A stretch of DNA of 64,000 bases from Distichodus sexfasciatus (lineage: Eukaryota; Chordata; Actinopteri; Characiformes; Distichodontidae): the NCBI GenBank assembly GCA_032718565.1, contig JAVGVS010000011.1, positions 372,001 through 436,000 on the forward strand. Direction: 5' to 3'. Below the pieces are notes generated by a model. The model made no database searches, was not told where the DNA came from, and saw only the letters and a list, made by a program, of their open reading frames with translations. Every line of letters begins with the position of its first letter. The stretch's first letter is position 1. Shown in pieces: positions 24,072-38,000 of the stretch. A program made the position numbers and the translations under genes.

Positions 24072-24260
24072 CCTCTACAAATCATACAAGCTAAAGACGC
24101 TGCTCTCCTTCGCCTCATACAGACTGCAAACCGCGCATCTTCCTCCAGATGCTGACACTCCATGACGCACGCGAACACAAACTCGTGAAGACGTCACGAG
24201 CCAGCGCGGAGCTGCAGTCACGTGGGACGCCGTAGCGACGTCCCGCGTCACGTGATTAAA
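24072..24260 (-). promoter_or_regulatory. slc26a2: Probable slc26a2 promoter and non-coding first exon
   Basis: A GC- and CpG-rich island in AT-rich surroundings. It has two CACGTG E-boxes (24219-24224, 24249-24254) and a CRE-like AGACGTCA (24189-24196). On the minus strand it ends in AGAGG followed by a strong donor GTGAGT (exon end 24072), fitting a 5' UTR exon spliced to the first coding exon about 1.95 kb downstream. USF/MITF-class factors bind CACGTG and CREB/ATF binds CRE; their use here is inference. No TATA box is evident. Confidence 0.6.
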
Positions 24261-24504
24261 CGGTAGGCCCTGATTCGTCAAAGTCACCGCATTTCAAAAC
24301 GACTGTTGATGCTGTTGAAGAGACGCCTTTATCGATTACTAACGCTGATAATGCATAAGAAACCGTGGGGACCGTTCTTCCGCCGCTCGTCGCGTTCATA
24401 GGATTCTAAAGATCCCTCTTTGGTTTCGTTGATTTTTCATTAATATCCTGATGAAAGTGCACATACATTTAAATGTTCTGTAGTTTTTTACAGTGCATTT
24501 AACA

Positions 24505-24805
24505 AAACACAACAGTAATAATAACAATAACAATAATAACAACAACCAAATAATAATAATAATAATAATAATAACAATAATAATAATAAAAACTACTGCT
24601 ACTACTACTACTACCACTACCTTAATAATAATAATAATAATGATGGTAATAATAATAATAATGTAATATGTACTACTACTAATAATAATAATAATAATAC
24701 TTATTGTGTGTATTATTATTAATAATACTACTACTATTAATTAATTAATTAATTAATTAATTAATTAATTAATTAATTAATTAATTAATTAATTAATTAA
24801 TAAGA
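24505..24805. repeat. (AAT)n, (TAC)n and (ATTA)n simple-repeat cluster
   Basis: Imperfect trinucleotide repeats followed by about 18 copies of ATTA. They lie between the slc26a2 promoter and pde6a. Confidence 0.9.
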
Positions 24806-25439
24806 AGATAAATAAGATCTAGCTATTGGATATGTAAGTGTATTTCTTTCTCTTTTTTTTAACAATATCTTTATTAATCAAATCTTTTTTTCTCCCTTTT
24901 AGAAGTCAGTGTATTTCTGAAACAGCAGATTGGAAAGTTTAATCAGGGACTAAAACTTTTGCCAAATCAATATGTGGACAAAGACACCCATTTTGGTGAC
25001 CCCTAACTGGTGCAGTCAAAAGAACAACAACAATCATCTTCATCATCCTCATCATAATCGCCATCATCATCATCTGTTGGTGCATTACCCATTTAGGTAA
25101 AACAATAAAACATTTTCCATAACTATGTATATTTTCATGTGAGCAACTGTGCTACGTTTCGTTATCTAAGGGTCCAACAGGTCACTATATCTGAATCATG
25201 TAAAGATCAGAAAATTCGCTCATTGAAGTTCCCTTCACTTTGTGTTTACTCAGATACAGTCGACTACTACATGTAAAATGGACCGAATGCAGATTTATCA
25301 ATCTTGGCAGCATTTGTTTTGCTGTAAAAGGTGGGGTCTAGAGTCCTACTAGCAGTCCTAATAGCAGTGGATAGGTTTTTATGGAAACTGTGCCTGAGCT
25401 GTAACAGCGTGGTGTGAATTTCATAATCTGAGTTATAAT

Positions 25440-25520
25440 TGGATGCGGGATTAGGAGCACACAAACACTCTCCTCTTTAAAGCCATCCAGATAATCCCTA
25501 TTCTCTCTCTGTTCCCTTCA
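25440..25520 (+). promoter_or_regulatory. pde6a: Proximal pde6a promoter with paired CRX/OTX-type sites
   Basis: GGATTA at 25448-25453 and TAATCC at 25492-25497 are CRX/OTX core sites in both orientations, 100-150 bp before the start codon. A TTTAAA lies at about 25476-25481. CRX control is established for rod phototransduction genes; actual binding here is inference. Confidence 0.5.
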
Positions 25521-25599
25521 CACCCAGGGCAGAAGATAACCACACTACGGAGCAGTGTGCAATTCACATCCCTACAGAACTTCATATAACTCAGGCCAA

Positions 25600-26076
25600 A
25601 TGGCTGTAGTGAACCAGGATGTGGCTGAGAAGTTTTTGGACAGCAACCCTGCTTTTGCCAAGCAGTACTACGACTCGCATTTCCGAGCGCAGGTCATCTC
25701 AAACCTGCTGACCACTTCCAAGAAAACAGGGGTGGACTTCAACCAGTATCACAACCTGAGCTCAGTGGAGGAGAGCGAGGTGATCTTTGATATGATTCGA
25801 GACCTGCAGGAAAACTTGCAGATGGAGAAGGCCGTGTTCAACCTGATGCGACACTTGTCCTTCATCATGCGCGCAGATCGCATGAGTCTTTTCATGTACC
25901 GGCAAAGGAACGGCACAGCCGAGCTCGCCACACGGCTCTTCAACGTCCACAAAGATGCCGTGCTGGATGACTGCATTGTGCCTCCAGACAGTGAGATCGT
26001 CTATCCTTTGGATACAGGCATTGTGGGCCATGTGGCGTCCGTCAAGAAAACTGTTAATGTACCTGATGTTACACAG
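25600..26076 (+). CDS. pde6a: pde6a exon 1 (N-terminus and most of GAF-A)
   Basis: 159 codons, ending VPDVTQ before donor GTAGG. It contains the GAF-A region DRMSLFMYRQRNGTAELATR and PLDTGIVGHVAS. An upstream in-frame ATG at 25555 would add 15 residues with no family similarity, so 25600 is preferred. Confidence 0.95.
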
Positions 26077-29000
26077 GTAGGCCAATCATCCAAATTTCTA
26101 TGAAGAGGTTTTCTTTTTGATTTTGCATATTCATAAGCTGTTGGAAAGTAAGACGTAAAAGAATGATCACCTTGCAGTACATGAGGTTGTAATCGATGAG
26201 CCTCATTCAGCAAGTTTTGCATAAATGTGTTCTTAAGAAAGTTAAGACATTTAAATAGTATCATATTATGCAGCTGTAGAATTGAAGAAAACCCAATAAG
26301 ATCAGATTTTACACAAATTTGCATGTGATAAATAGTGTAATAGTGCTCTCTACCGTTTGTAGGTTCTGTTCGTACTTAAGAGCAGCTCTCAAAGATGAAA
26401 ACATTGGTTGATGTCAGAATTTGTGAAACTGTGTGTGTCTTAAGAATAAATTTCGTCCTAGGAATAGAGGCAAACAAGGCCTAATGTTCATTCATATACA
26501 GACCAGCAGAGAGCAGTGTGGGAATACAAATTTCCATATTATGACTCAGACGCTTTGGTTCTCATCAGAATAGTTACATGTATTTTCCATGCAAGTAAGT
26601 AGAAAGTTGTTCTTAAAATCTACTTACACGATTTTCACAAAGATTTTGATGTTCGCCAGTGATTTCATATTTAAGACTTCCTGGGTAAGAACAGAGTCTA
26701 TCGACTGCTAAAGAGCTCTCTCATGCAAATTGTAATGCATGCATGACCTTATTTTTTTGGGCTTTCTGAAATTGTTGTTTTATATTATACTTTTAAATGT
26801 CTTAAGTTTCTTAAGAACAAACTTAAGAAAAAACAAGTCCAACATGTCAAACAATATTTAGTTAATCCTATTTAACAGAATACTCGATCTCTGCGTGCAA
26901 AAAGGACAGTAAAAGAATTAACGTAATAAGCAAGAAAGCAGGGCAATTACATTTGTATGAATTAAATAATATTATTATGGACAATAGGATATATTAGAAT
27001 AATCATAGTTTCATATGCATATATGAAACACATTTTCCAAAGACCAGTAACACTGCTCACAGGAGTAATGGATTAATTTTAACCTAAACCACACTGCTGC
27101 AGAGAGAGGCGTATAGCCGGACGTGCATGACAATGGTCTGAGGTGAGACCCATGAAATTCTCTTCTCTGTTTGATTAGCGAGGAGCAATCATTTTTCGGA
27201 GAAGCAGAGGGTATCTCTCCCTCGGCATGAAAAGCAGAACTCCTCAGCCTGGAAAATGCCATCCTCCTGTTAGAACAGGGACGCATCTCCCGAGCACATA
27301 ATCACTCGTAACAAATTGGCTGCCTTTATCTTTGTCGATGACGACGTGTGACTGAAATACTGAAGTCTGTGGAATGCAGTCGTGGTTCTTCCTCTAGGCT
27401 GTAGCTTCAGTTCGTCTCCCACATATCTCATCAGCCAGAAACATTGCCTGATGCTCAACAACAGTCTGAATATTTGATGTCTGTAACCTTTGTGTTAACT
27501 GTTTGGTCCACTTGGTGACCCAGATGCCTTTGACGCCCCAAAAACACAGCATCCACACTTCATATTAGAACTCTGATGAGACGCATGCAGGACAGTATTT
27601 TGTTTTTTAGGTGAACTGTTCAGTAGTGCTATAGGAGGCTAGAGCAAGATTATTACAGGTCTGGTTCCTTCTCTTGGCTATGGGTTTTACTGGGTGGACA
27701 GAACAAAGCTCTATAATCTCACTTGAATTAGAGCGATCCTGGATTAAATCTAAAGGTCAGTACTTAAAGCCTTGTTCTCCAAGTCAGCGGAATAGCACCA
27801 GCTTATGTTACTTTGACTCGGTCTTGTTTACCACGTATTATTTTGTAAATGCACAATTATTCATGAAATGTCAACCATAATTGAAGTCAATAATTTTTTT
27901 CCCCCAGAATGACCACTTCAGTGACTTTGTGGACACTTTGACAGAATATACAACCAAGAATGTGTTGGCCACTCCTATCATGAACGGCAAGGATGTGGTG
28001 GCTATCATGATGGCAGTGAACAAGATTGATGGCCCTTGTTTCACGAAACAGGATGAGGAGGTGTTCTTCCTCTTTCTTTCTCTCTCTCTCTTTGACAGAC
28101 TGCATTCATATCTCCAGTAAATACATGAAGAGATCTCAGCATTCCAGTATAAACTCATGAATAGCAATAGGTAGCATGTTTTTTGCACCCATCTGCCCAG
28201 TTCATAATGATCAAACTGTTTCATCAAAATCTACACCTGTCTCCTGCAGACATTACAGAAATACTTGAATTTTGCCAACCTTGTTCTTCGAGTGTTTCAC
28301 CTGAGTTACCTGCACAATTGTGAAACCAGAAGAGGACAGGTGAGAACAAAGCTATAAATTTTCCTGAAGCATGTCCTTGGCTTTCAGCTATCTTATGGTT
28401 GTCAATATGTCTGCAGGTTTTGCTCTGGTCTGCTAGCAAAGTGTTTGAAGAACTGACAGACATTGAGAGGCAATTCCACAAGGCCCTCTACACAGTGCGA
28501 GCTTTCCTAAACTGTGACCGCTACTCTGTGGGCCTTTTGGATATGACCAAAACAAAAGTGAGTGTGGCACGTTGCATGGCTAAAGTCAAAGTCTAAATAA
28601 ACTTTATTGTCATCTCTGCTGTACACAAGTATACAGAGAGACGAGACAACATGGCTCCAGGTCCACAGTACAAAACCCCCCCCAAAATAAGGCACAGAAT
28701 GAGCATCCATCAGTCCATCCATTTTCAGGTTGGGGGGGCAGCAGCCTAAGCAGGGAAACCCAGACTTCTCTCTCCCCGGCCACCTGTCCAGCTCATCTGT
28801 GGGTCCACATAGAGTGAGCAAATCCGCTCAGAGTTAGCAAGTATATAAATACAAATACAAACTAGAACTGCACACAGTTATCAACGGGGTCCAAGCACCG
28901 ACGCAGGCCACCCCCCGGGGGCTGTCGTTCCACATTGTTAACATGAATAAGGTTGACATGAATTATATATGTGACCCGATCTGCCGTAATGAGTCGGAAG

Positions 29001-32000
29001 TTGGCGTTCTATTTATTTAGATACGGGCCGATTATGTTGAAAAACATCACAAAAATATCGATTTTTCTTTTTTGGAGACCAGATTCATTTTGAAGACCTT
29101 TTGTTTCATATAAGACCAAAAAATAAAAATCTATATTTTTGATGTTTGTCAACATAATCGGTCCGTATCTTAATAAATAGAACGCCGACTTCCGACTCAT
29201 TACGGCAGATCGGGACACATATTCTCTTTCCCATTCCCTTAATAAAAAAACGTCAATATAAGTCTTTGTAAAAACACTTTGACTTACTTGACAACTTAAA
29301 CATTAAACAAGTGTGAATAAGAGGAGAATTGGGGGAAGTAAGATGGAAGATTCAAGCAGACCAAGATGTAAGGCAGACCTCTTCTGAAACAGGTTTGGCA
29401 ATTTATGCAAGAACACTGCCAGATCGGAAACACTGAAATTTGCACATGTACAACCACATTTCCTTTGCCTGTTAGAAAAGTAGAAGTCTATTTGCCCTGG
29501 ACACCAGACTGAAAACAATACAGTGTCAAGCCAGGAGATTTAGCGTAGCAGCTTCATAAAACTCCATAAAACTCATTTTTAAAAACATGTTTAAGACCAT
29601 CAGCGTCAATAATCATCATGATGATCACCAAATGACCATTAAAATTTTAATAAAAAACTTGCAGATCATAACTTAGGAAATATCACCTTATGATTATAGG
29701 AGTTCTTTGATCTTTGGCCTGTTCTAATGGGAGAAGTGCCTCCATATTCAGGACCGAAGACTCCCGACGGAAGGGTAAGTCTAATCTGCATGTTCCTGAA
29801 GTCAACATACCTTGTCACAAGTACCTGGCATTTTGCCTCAGGAGAGACTTACAAAACCACTATCCCCTCAGGAAATCATCTTTTACAAAGTGATTGATTA
29901 TATACTGCATGGGAAGGAGGACATTAAAGTAATACCGTAAGACATTTCATATTTAAGATCCTTTGTTTCAGTGTGTTATTGCTTGACTTTTAATTATAAC
30001 CCTGTCAGCTGTATTTTGAGCAGAAGCCAATTATCACAGTGTTGAAGAGGCACTGGTTTAATCACAGTAGACACCATGAAGCATAACGCAGTAACAATGA
30101 CAGTATAACAGCAGGAGCTTGAGTAGATGGTATTGGTATAATATTACATATAATACACTAATATGCATCAAAGGAAAATATTTTAGTACCACCATATTGT
30201 TGCTTTCATCAGTGTAGTTTTAGACCAGTGCTTCCAGCATTTAGTTTGTAGAAGACAGAGAAACAGCTCATTTTGTAACTCATATGTTCATGTCTACAGG
30301 AATCCTCCTGCTGACCATTGGGCTCTTGTTAGTGGACTGCCCACCTATGTGGCTGAAAACGGGCTGGTGAGTTTTTTCTGACAGTTTGGCCATGGCTGTC
30401 TTCCACATTATTGGAAATTGATTTACAACAAATTTTGGAAAATTGTTTCTTTCTGAAGTTGGACTCTTTTTATGTGTTTCTTACAGATCTGTAACATCAT
30501 GAATGCTGCACAGGATGATTTTTTTGAGTTTCAAGTAAGCTCAGCCTTTTCACTCTTCTGTCAGTTTTTAGGAGTAGATTAAATGTCAAATGACTATATA
30601 TGTATATAACCAGTGTTACAAAAGTAACACAATTACAGTAATGTATTACTTTTTGCTGTAACGCAGTAATGTAAGGCATTACTAATAAATTTGACATAAT
30701 TCAGTAACACATTTAACCCGCAAATTATTGCTGTTTTGTTTTTATTTAAAAAATCACCAACACCACAAGACCTTTGGCACAAGATAAACATTTGACGAGT
30801 AAAAGAGTTCCTACAGATTCCGTTCCTATAGTCATTATGCTACTCCACATCACCCTCCACTAGATGTAGAATGTAAACTACAGTAAACTACAGTCCTACT
30901 TCCGCAGTTATTTTGGTGAAAGTAGCTCAAAAGTAATGCAGGAATCATGTAACACATTACAGTTCAGAGACAGTAATATTTTAATGCCAGCAGCTGCTTT
31001 GAAATAACAGTGACTAGTAATTCATGATGTGTTACATTTTGGAAGTAACTTGTCCAACACTATATAACAATACATTAGATCATACACATGGATGTTGCAT
31101 ATCAATGGTAGTTGACGTGACTTTGCATTGCCAGTGTAAAATGCTTTTAGTGTCTACGAACGTGCAGTATGGCTGCTGAAAGTGGTGGTTTTTTATGGTC
31201 ATAATAACTGAATAAAAGTATTATGGCAACATATACAGTTGAGATGGTGCTGGACCGGTGGTACCCCACTCGCTTACGAATACCAAGATTTTGTAGTTTT
31301 AAATCCACCATTGCAAGACTTTTAACCCCAAGTTGCTCCATGGAGACTGTCTTTATAATTAGGAAATGGAAAACGTTCTGGATAAGGGCGTCTGCCAAAT
31401 GCTGGAAATGTAAATGTTCCAAACTAAACGGTTATCTAAAATGTGCTCTTTATTGCTTTGACCATTTGTGTTATCAGAAAGAACCTCTGGACGAATCGGG
31501 CTGGACTGTAAAGAACGTTCTCTCCCTCCCCATTGTGAACAAGAAAGAAGAAATAGTTGGTGTGGCAACCTTCTATAACAGGAAAGATGGAAAACCGTTC
31601 GATGAAATGGATGAAACACTGATGGAGGTATTCATGGGTTCAGGAGAGAGATATGGTGCAATCACTGACTCATTGTGTTATGTTATTGCACAACAGTCTG
31701 TGCATTATTTATTGATGAACTCTTCAACCGGCGACCGTTAGCAGAAAAGAGCCACATTTTAGTTTATGCTGAGTCATTGCAAGAAATGCACTTATTCTAA
31801 ATCTCAAGGATTTTGAGCGTTTTTCATCACAGAGAGCAAAATTATATTAATTATCGTTTTTTGTGCTTGATTTCAGTCACTTACTCAGTTCCTGGGATGG
31901 TCAGTTCTGAACCCAGACACCTATGATAAGATGAACAAACTTGAAAATCGTAAGGACATCTTTCAAGACATGGTCCTGTATCACGTTAAATGCAGGAAAG

Positions 32001-35000
32001 ACGAGATCCAGAACATCTTGGTAGGTTATTCCATGGTGATAAGAATATAAAATTATGATTTAATATGTGAGTCATAACTGCATGACACAGGAGCGTACAG
32101 TTTGCTCAATGCTTTCAGATTTGAACATTTTGGCCAAGTTCGGTCAAGTCAAATTGATAGAATTATATGGTTAAATGATATTATTTTGTGTGCAAGAATA
32201 CACGTGAGGTGTATGGAAAAGAGCCGGACGAATGTGAGGAAGATGAACTGGAAGACATTCTGGTAAAACAAAAAGTTTACAAAGACTATTTGAATTCTGT
32301 TTATTAAATATTGTGTGTAACTGGATTATGGGTATGTTTTTGCTTTTTTCTTGAATAGATGGAGGTGCTCCCAGATTCAGAGGCATCAGAAATTTTTGAG
32401 TTTCATTTCTGTGATTTTGAGCATTCTGAGCTGGACCTGGTTAAATGTGGCATTGCGATGTACTACGAACTGGGAGTTGTGGACAAGTTTCATATTCCTC
32501 GTGAAGTGAGTACCTATGTTTCAGAAAAATAAAAGATCATGTTAAGATGATTCTTATTTTTGCAGTACAAACATATTAGGAGCTTTCTCACTAATAATTA
32601 CTAGCACGTTGTCCGCTGTAGGAGTTTTGATGTCTGAGGTGATTTCTCGTATTCAGGCGCTTGTGAGGTTCATGTATTCCCTCAGCAAAGGCTACAGGAA
32701 GATCACCTACCACAACTGGAGGCACGGCTTCAACGTGGGCCAGACAATGTTCACCTTGCTCATGGTGAGGGGAAAATCAGTATTCATCTGCTGCTGTAAG
32801 CAAGAACTCATGGTCATATGTATTAAAATTCATGACTCTAAAAAAGACATAACTTACAAATTTAAGTGTTGCTTTCTCAGGATGAAAACCAAAACACTCC
32901 AAAAGCAAAATATCATTGAAACCTTATATATATAAAAAATAGAGATTTTCATTTTAGCATCCATTTATTTAATTCATTTGCTTTAACAGCATCCTACAGC
33001 GCAAAAATTAAGCATTAAGCTGAAATAGCTTCAATACAGTTAGCAACCTTTTCTCTGTAGCTTGTATTGTAGCTACTAAATTAAAGCTGCAGCATTACTG
33101 TAGCTCAACTATTTTAGTCATTAATAGCTTGTAGCTTGACAAGCTACATTTACTGTACTGCTAGATGTCCATCCTCCAGAAACGCCCTAAAATAGAGAGT
33201 GGGCCAAGCTAATGAGGCAGCCAAGCGTGAAACTTCTCCATGCTGCCCCCTCATCAGTAATCGGGTAAAGCGAGTAATAAGTCACGCGGGGTGAAGGCAG
33301 GGAGCCCGGCCCTTAACGAGCCCTCCTCAGCACCACTCCTAGGTGTCACCGGGCCTAATGAGCTCTCTAGAGTCAGCACGGTCGTCTGCAGACGGCAGTC
33401 TGCGCTTTTTTTGGGTGGGTCTCCTCACGCAGCTCCGCTGAGAGGCCCATTAACACTTGCTCTAACATGCCCGCAGACAGGTGACCTGAAGCGCTACTAC
33501 ACAGACCTGGAGGCCATGGCCATGGTCACAGCCGGGTTCTGCCATGATATCGACCACCGTGGGACAAACAACCTTTACCAAGTGAAGTATGATGTGCTCT
33601 TAGCCGTTACTTTCATATATTGTCATTAAGCCAGTATTCTCATTAAATAATTCCGGGCCAGATATTAGAATAACATTTAGGGCTAGATTCCCAGTCTTTG
33701 ATTTAGCTTGTACCTAGACTAGCTTTGAGTTTCACTGGTGAATCTCCACTGGTACCACAGTTTAGCCCAAGACTAGGCTTAATCCAGGCTTGTGAAACTA
33801 GTCCTATTTATCTCAGTTTGAACCATATTCTGTGAATCCTTTTCCTTGCAGCTTTTAAAGCATCTCCTTTTTGTAATTATTTCACCAGATCTGGGAATCC
33901 ATTGGCAAAGCTGCACGGTTCCTCCATCCTCGAGAGGCACCATCTGGAGTTCGGCAAAACTCTACTGAGAGATGATGTGAGCCTGAGATAATTGGATATT
34001 TTGGAAGTTTCCAAAGCTTCTAAGAATTCCTTACCAATTACATGCCTGTACATATCAGTTCCCAAAAAGCCGGCCACTCTGCATGGGCCAAAGTGACTGT
34101 GAAATCAACATCTCTGGTTTCATCTTTCCAGGCACTGAACATCTACCAAAACCTTAACCGAAGGCAGCATGAGACCGTCATCCACTTGATGGACATTGCT
34201 ATCATTGCCACAGATTTGGCTTTGTATTTCAAGTGAGCATAACAAATATTACACACACGCTTGTTTTTAGCAGAATAAACAAAAACTTCCTGAGATGTCA
34301 GTAGTCTGCCTCGATGAGCAACATTAGGTCAATTATTATGTGTACTTACAGAAAAAGGACTATGTTTCAAAAGATTGTGGATCAATCAAAAACCTATGAG
34401 AGTTGGGATGACTGGACCAAATACATGATGTTGGAAACAACCAGGAAAGAGATAGTCATGTAAGTACTAGGGATGTAATCAAGTTTCATCACGATACAGT
34501 AATATCTCGATTACAATACAATACAATACAATGTTCGCCGATATCACAAAGTCTGACACAATAGAATTTCAGTTAAATTTTGTTCAGGAGCCATCGATCA
34601 GAATGGGCCAATTTCATAATTCTGATTTAACACAATCACTTCCATTCATATCACATCACAGAGGCAACTAAAATATTATATGCCATTTTTATTTCTGGGC
34701 TGAACCAGACATTTAAATGAAAAATCACTATTATTAAAAATTGACCTCCTGTTTAGTGTAAAATGATATTACAATTTGGATGATGTCCGATCAGTATTTA
34801 GGTTTTTGGATCGATGCTATAGGCATGTTGATTACTAAATCGAAGTATTGATGTAGATCAATGTATTGCTACACCCTTGTTAGCACTACAGCACCTTTTT
34901 AGCATAATTTATTGCCATATGCTTCATGCATGGTACTTTGTTGTTCTTTTGACAATCATATGAGTCCATTTGAGTCCATTAGTAGTCTCAGCATGGTGCT

Positions 35001-38000
35001 GGTGATGTTTCCACCTCAGGGCCATGATGATGACTGCCTGTGATCTGTCTGCTATTGCCAAGCCCTGGGAGATCCAGAGTAAGGTATGACATTCCTTTGC
35101 ACACTGCGCTTTCGCTCACTAGGCTGGGTTCAATAGGCTCTGCATGGAAACAGGTCATAACTGCACAATAGAAATGTCTGGCCTGTCAGGAGGTATACCA
35201 TAATGAGACTCGTGCTCTATTCATATGGTAATGCAATGATTTGTTTACCTTATTGTGTGCATTTTAGGAACCCGCAGCCTCATGGATTATTCTACATTAG
35301 AGACTTATTGTGGAATCAGATGTTGAAATATATGAACATTTGCTTTCATTGGCTATTATGTGGTGAAATGTGTAGCTGTGGCATGACAACAAACAGATGA
35401 AAATGCTCTAAAAATGACTAAATGTGATATTTTGAGAAATTTCACAGTTTTCCCCCCCTTAAAGCTTTGAAGTCAGGAAATGTTGCTTACATTTTGGTGG
35501 TATTGTTTATTAGCTTCTGTTTACTGCTTATACTAATTACATGTGCCTTGGTCTGTGTTTGTGAGATTGCTGGAAACTGGGATTAAGGTTGCTTTTTAAG
35601 CGTAAACATTAATTTTTTGTGTATGGAATTGTGTTTCTTATATAATATATGGTTATATATGGTTACATAACCATTTGCTAATTAAATTATATCATGTTTT
35701 CTTAGTGGTGTGATCAACATTCTGTCATTGATTGTTTTAAATTATTTTTTTAAGTTTTATTTTTAGTTGCTCCTAATTTGAGGTAATTTAATCCAATTGC
35801 TAATTTTCTTTTTCATGATTTTATTGCACTTATTAATTCTATTTATTAATTACATTTATTAATTTAAAGCATGTTGGTCTGTATTTGTATGCATGAAATG
35901 TGCCATATAATTGATCATTTTTATTTTTATTCTCATCTACTCCTACAAATTATGATGTTGAAGGGGTTTCCTAGTGTGACTGCAGCTTTACTCATGGTAT
36001 TTGGTAATTTATGGTCCTGCAGGTGGCGCTGTCTGTGGCTGCAGAGTTCTGGGAGCAGGGTGACCTGGAGAGGACCGTGCTGGAGCAGCAGCCCATTGTG
36101 AGACATTCTATGGGATGATTGGATGGAGGAGGAGGAGGAGGAGGAGGAGGGGGCAGTGGTGGGAGAGGCAGAGAGAGAGAGAAAGAGAAGGAGTTAAAGA
36201 AAGGAGAAATTTCCCATGGGCCACGTAGTGATGTACTGCCTATTATGTGGTGCAGTGAATCAGAAAGAGCGGTCATAGAGGCCCAGTCAGCCGCACCGTT
36301 CTCTAACTCCCCTATTTTACACAAGTCTGACTCTAGATCCTTTAATGTCAAGTTTCTCAAATTGCCATCACATGGCTACTAACGTCCTTTAAGTACAACA
36401 ATTCAGAGCAGCTAAAACAATGGGGCTTTGGGGTTTTTTTGGTAAAAGCTAGATTCCACTTTCACACAAGACCAACATAATGTCGTTTGCCTACTAGCCC
36501 ATGATGGACAGGAACAAAGCAGACGACCTGCCCAAACTGCAGTGTGGTTTCATCGATTTCGTCTGCGCCTTTGTGTACAAGGTGAGATGCTCCAACAGCT
36601 CTTAAACCCATCCTGATGTTTTTAAGATTCTACGTTTGCATTCTCTATCAACCATTACAACAGGAACACTGTGTAGGTTAATAATATTAGACCTCATTCA
36701 TCAGCCATTCCTAAGAAATTTGTTCTGAAAACCCACTTATGCAGTTTTCACCAAGATTCTGACAATGACCAATGTTTCTTATTTGAGATTGGTTCTTAGG
36801 TAACAACATAATCTACAAATGCTGAAAAGAAAAGAACTCAAATTTTACTGCATTCATATTTACGAACAATTCAGCAGCTGTAAGAGTCACATCATGAATC
36901 CAGACCGTTTTAGGAACCGTCTTAAGAACAAAACCAAGCTTAAGAAGAAATCGGTGTATGAGGCTAATTGATTACTTTGGAAATGAGTGGGATATATTAG
37001 CCAGCAAGAGAACATTTTGCCCTTGAAGTTGATGTGATGAAAGCATAAAAAAGAGACGAATGTAAGGTTTTGCCAACTTTAATGAGGGCCAAATCACCAT
37101 GGCTGGACGACTGGGTCAGAGCATCTCCAAAACTGCAGCAGCTATTTGGTCTGGAGTGGTCAAGAGCTACCAAAAGTGGTCCATAGAAGGCAAACCGACG
37201 AACCAGCAATGACAGGGTTCACAGACGGCCAAAGCTTATTGATGCGTGTGGGGAACTGGCCAGTATTGTCCGATCCAAAAAACTACTGTAGCTCAGACTC
37301 CTGATGATGTTAATGCTGGTTCTGATAGAAAGGCACCATAACACACTGTACATCACTGTAACTGCTTGCTATATTGATTGGTGCATAATGTATTATTTAT
37401 GGATATCACAATTACACATATTAGAAATGTGTAAAAATGCAGTGAGCGAATATGAAACATTATTCATACAGAGGTCATGTTCTCACATGTAACTGACCCC
37501 TATAATGAGTCATCTAGCTTTGCTAGGATCGGTCTAAGATGTTCCACCTCCCATTATCATGAAATATTTTAGTCATCACAAATGTTGTTTGCTTTTTACC
37601 ACACTTTTTCAGAGCAACTTACATTTTCTACATGCAGGGACACTGTCCCTGGAACAGTTTGAGGTTAAGCGTCTTGCTCAAGGACACCATGGTGATGGAG
37701 GTAGGGTAGAGTTGGTCTTGAAACTATGACGTTCATAGATAAGTAACAAGACTAACTTATAACACTAAGTGGTAAACATTTGTGATGACTAAAATCCTAG
37801 ACCCCACAACCCCTATATCTCTCAGTGGTTCTCATGCCAGTTGCATGATCAAATAAAGTACTATATGTTTTGAAGGTACATTTCTGTACATGCAACTGGC
37901 ATGTTTCCCAGACTATGATTAAGCCTAAACTTAGACTGGCTTTGAGTTTCAGTGGTGAATCTCCATTGGTATTGCAATTTAGTCCAAGACTAGTTTTAAT

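Noticed and set aside
31223..31741. 172-codon ORF as a gene start
   Set aside because: It is a SINE read through into pde6a exon 9 and its intron; the exon alone (31478-31627) is real.
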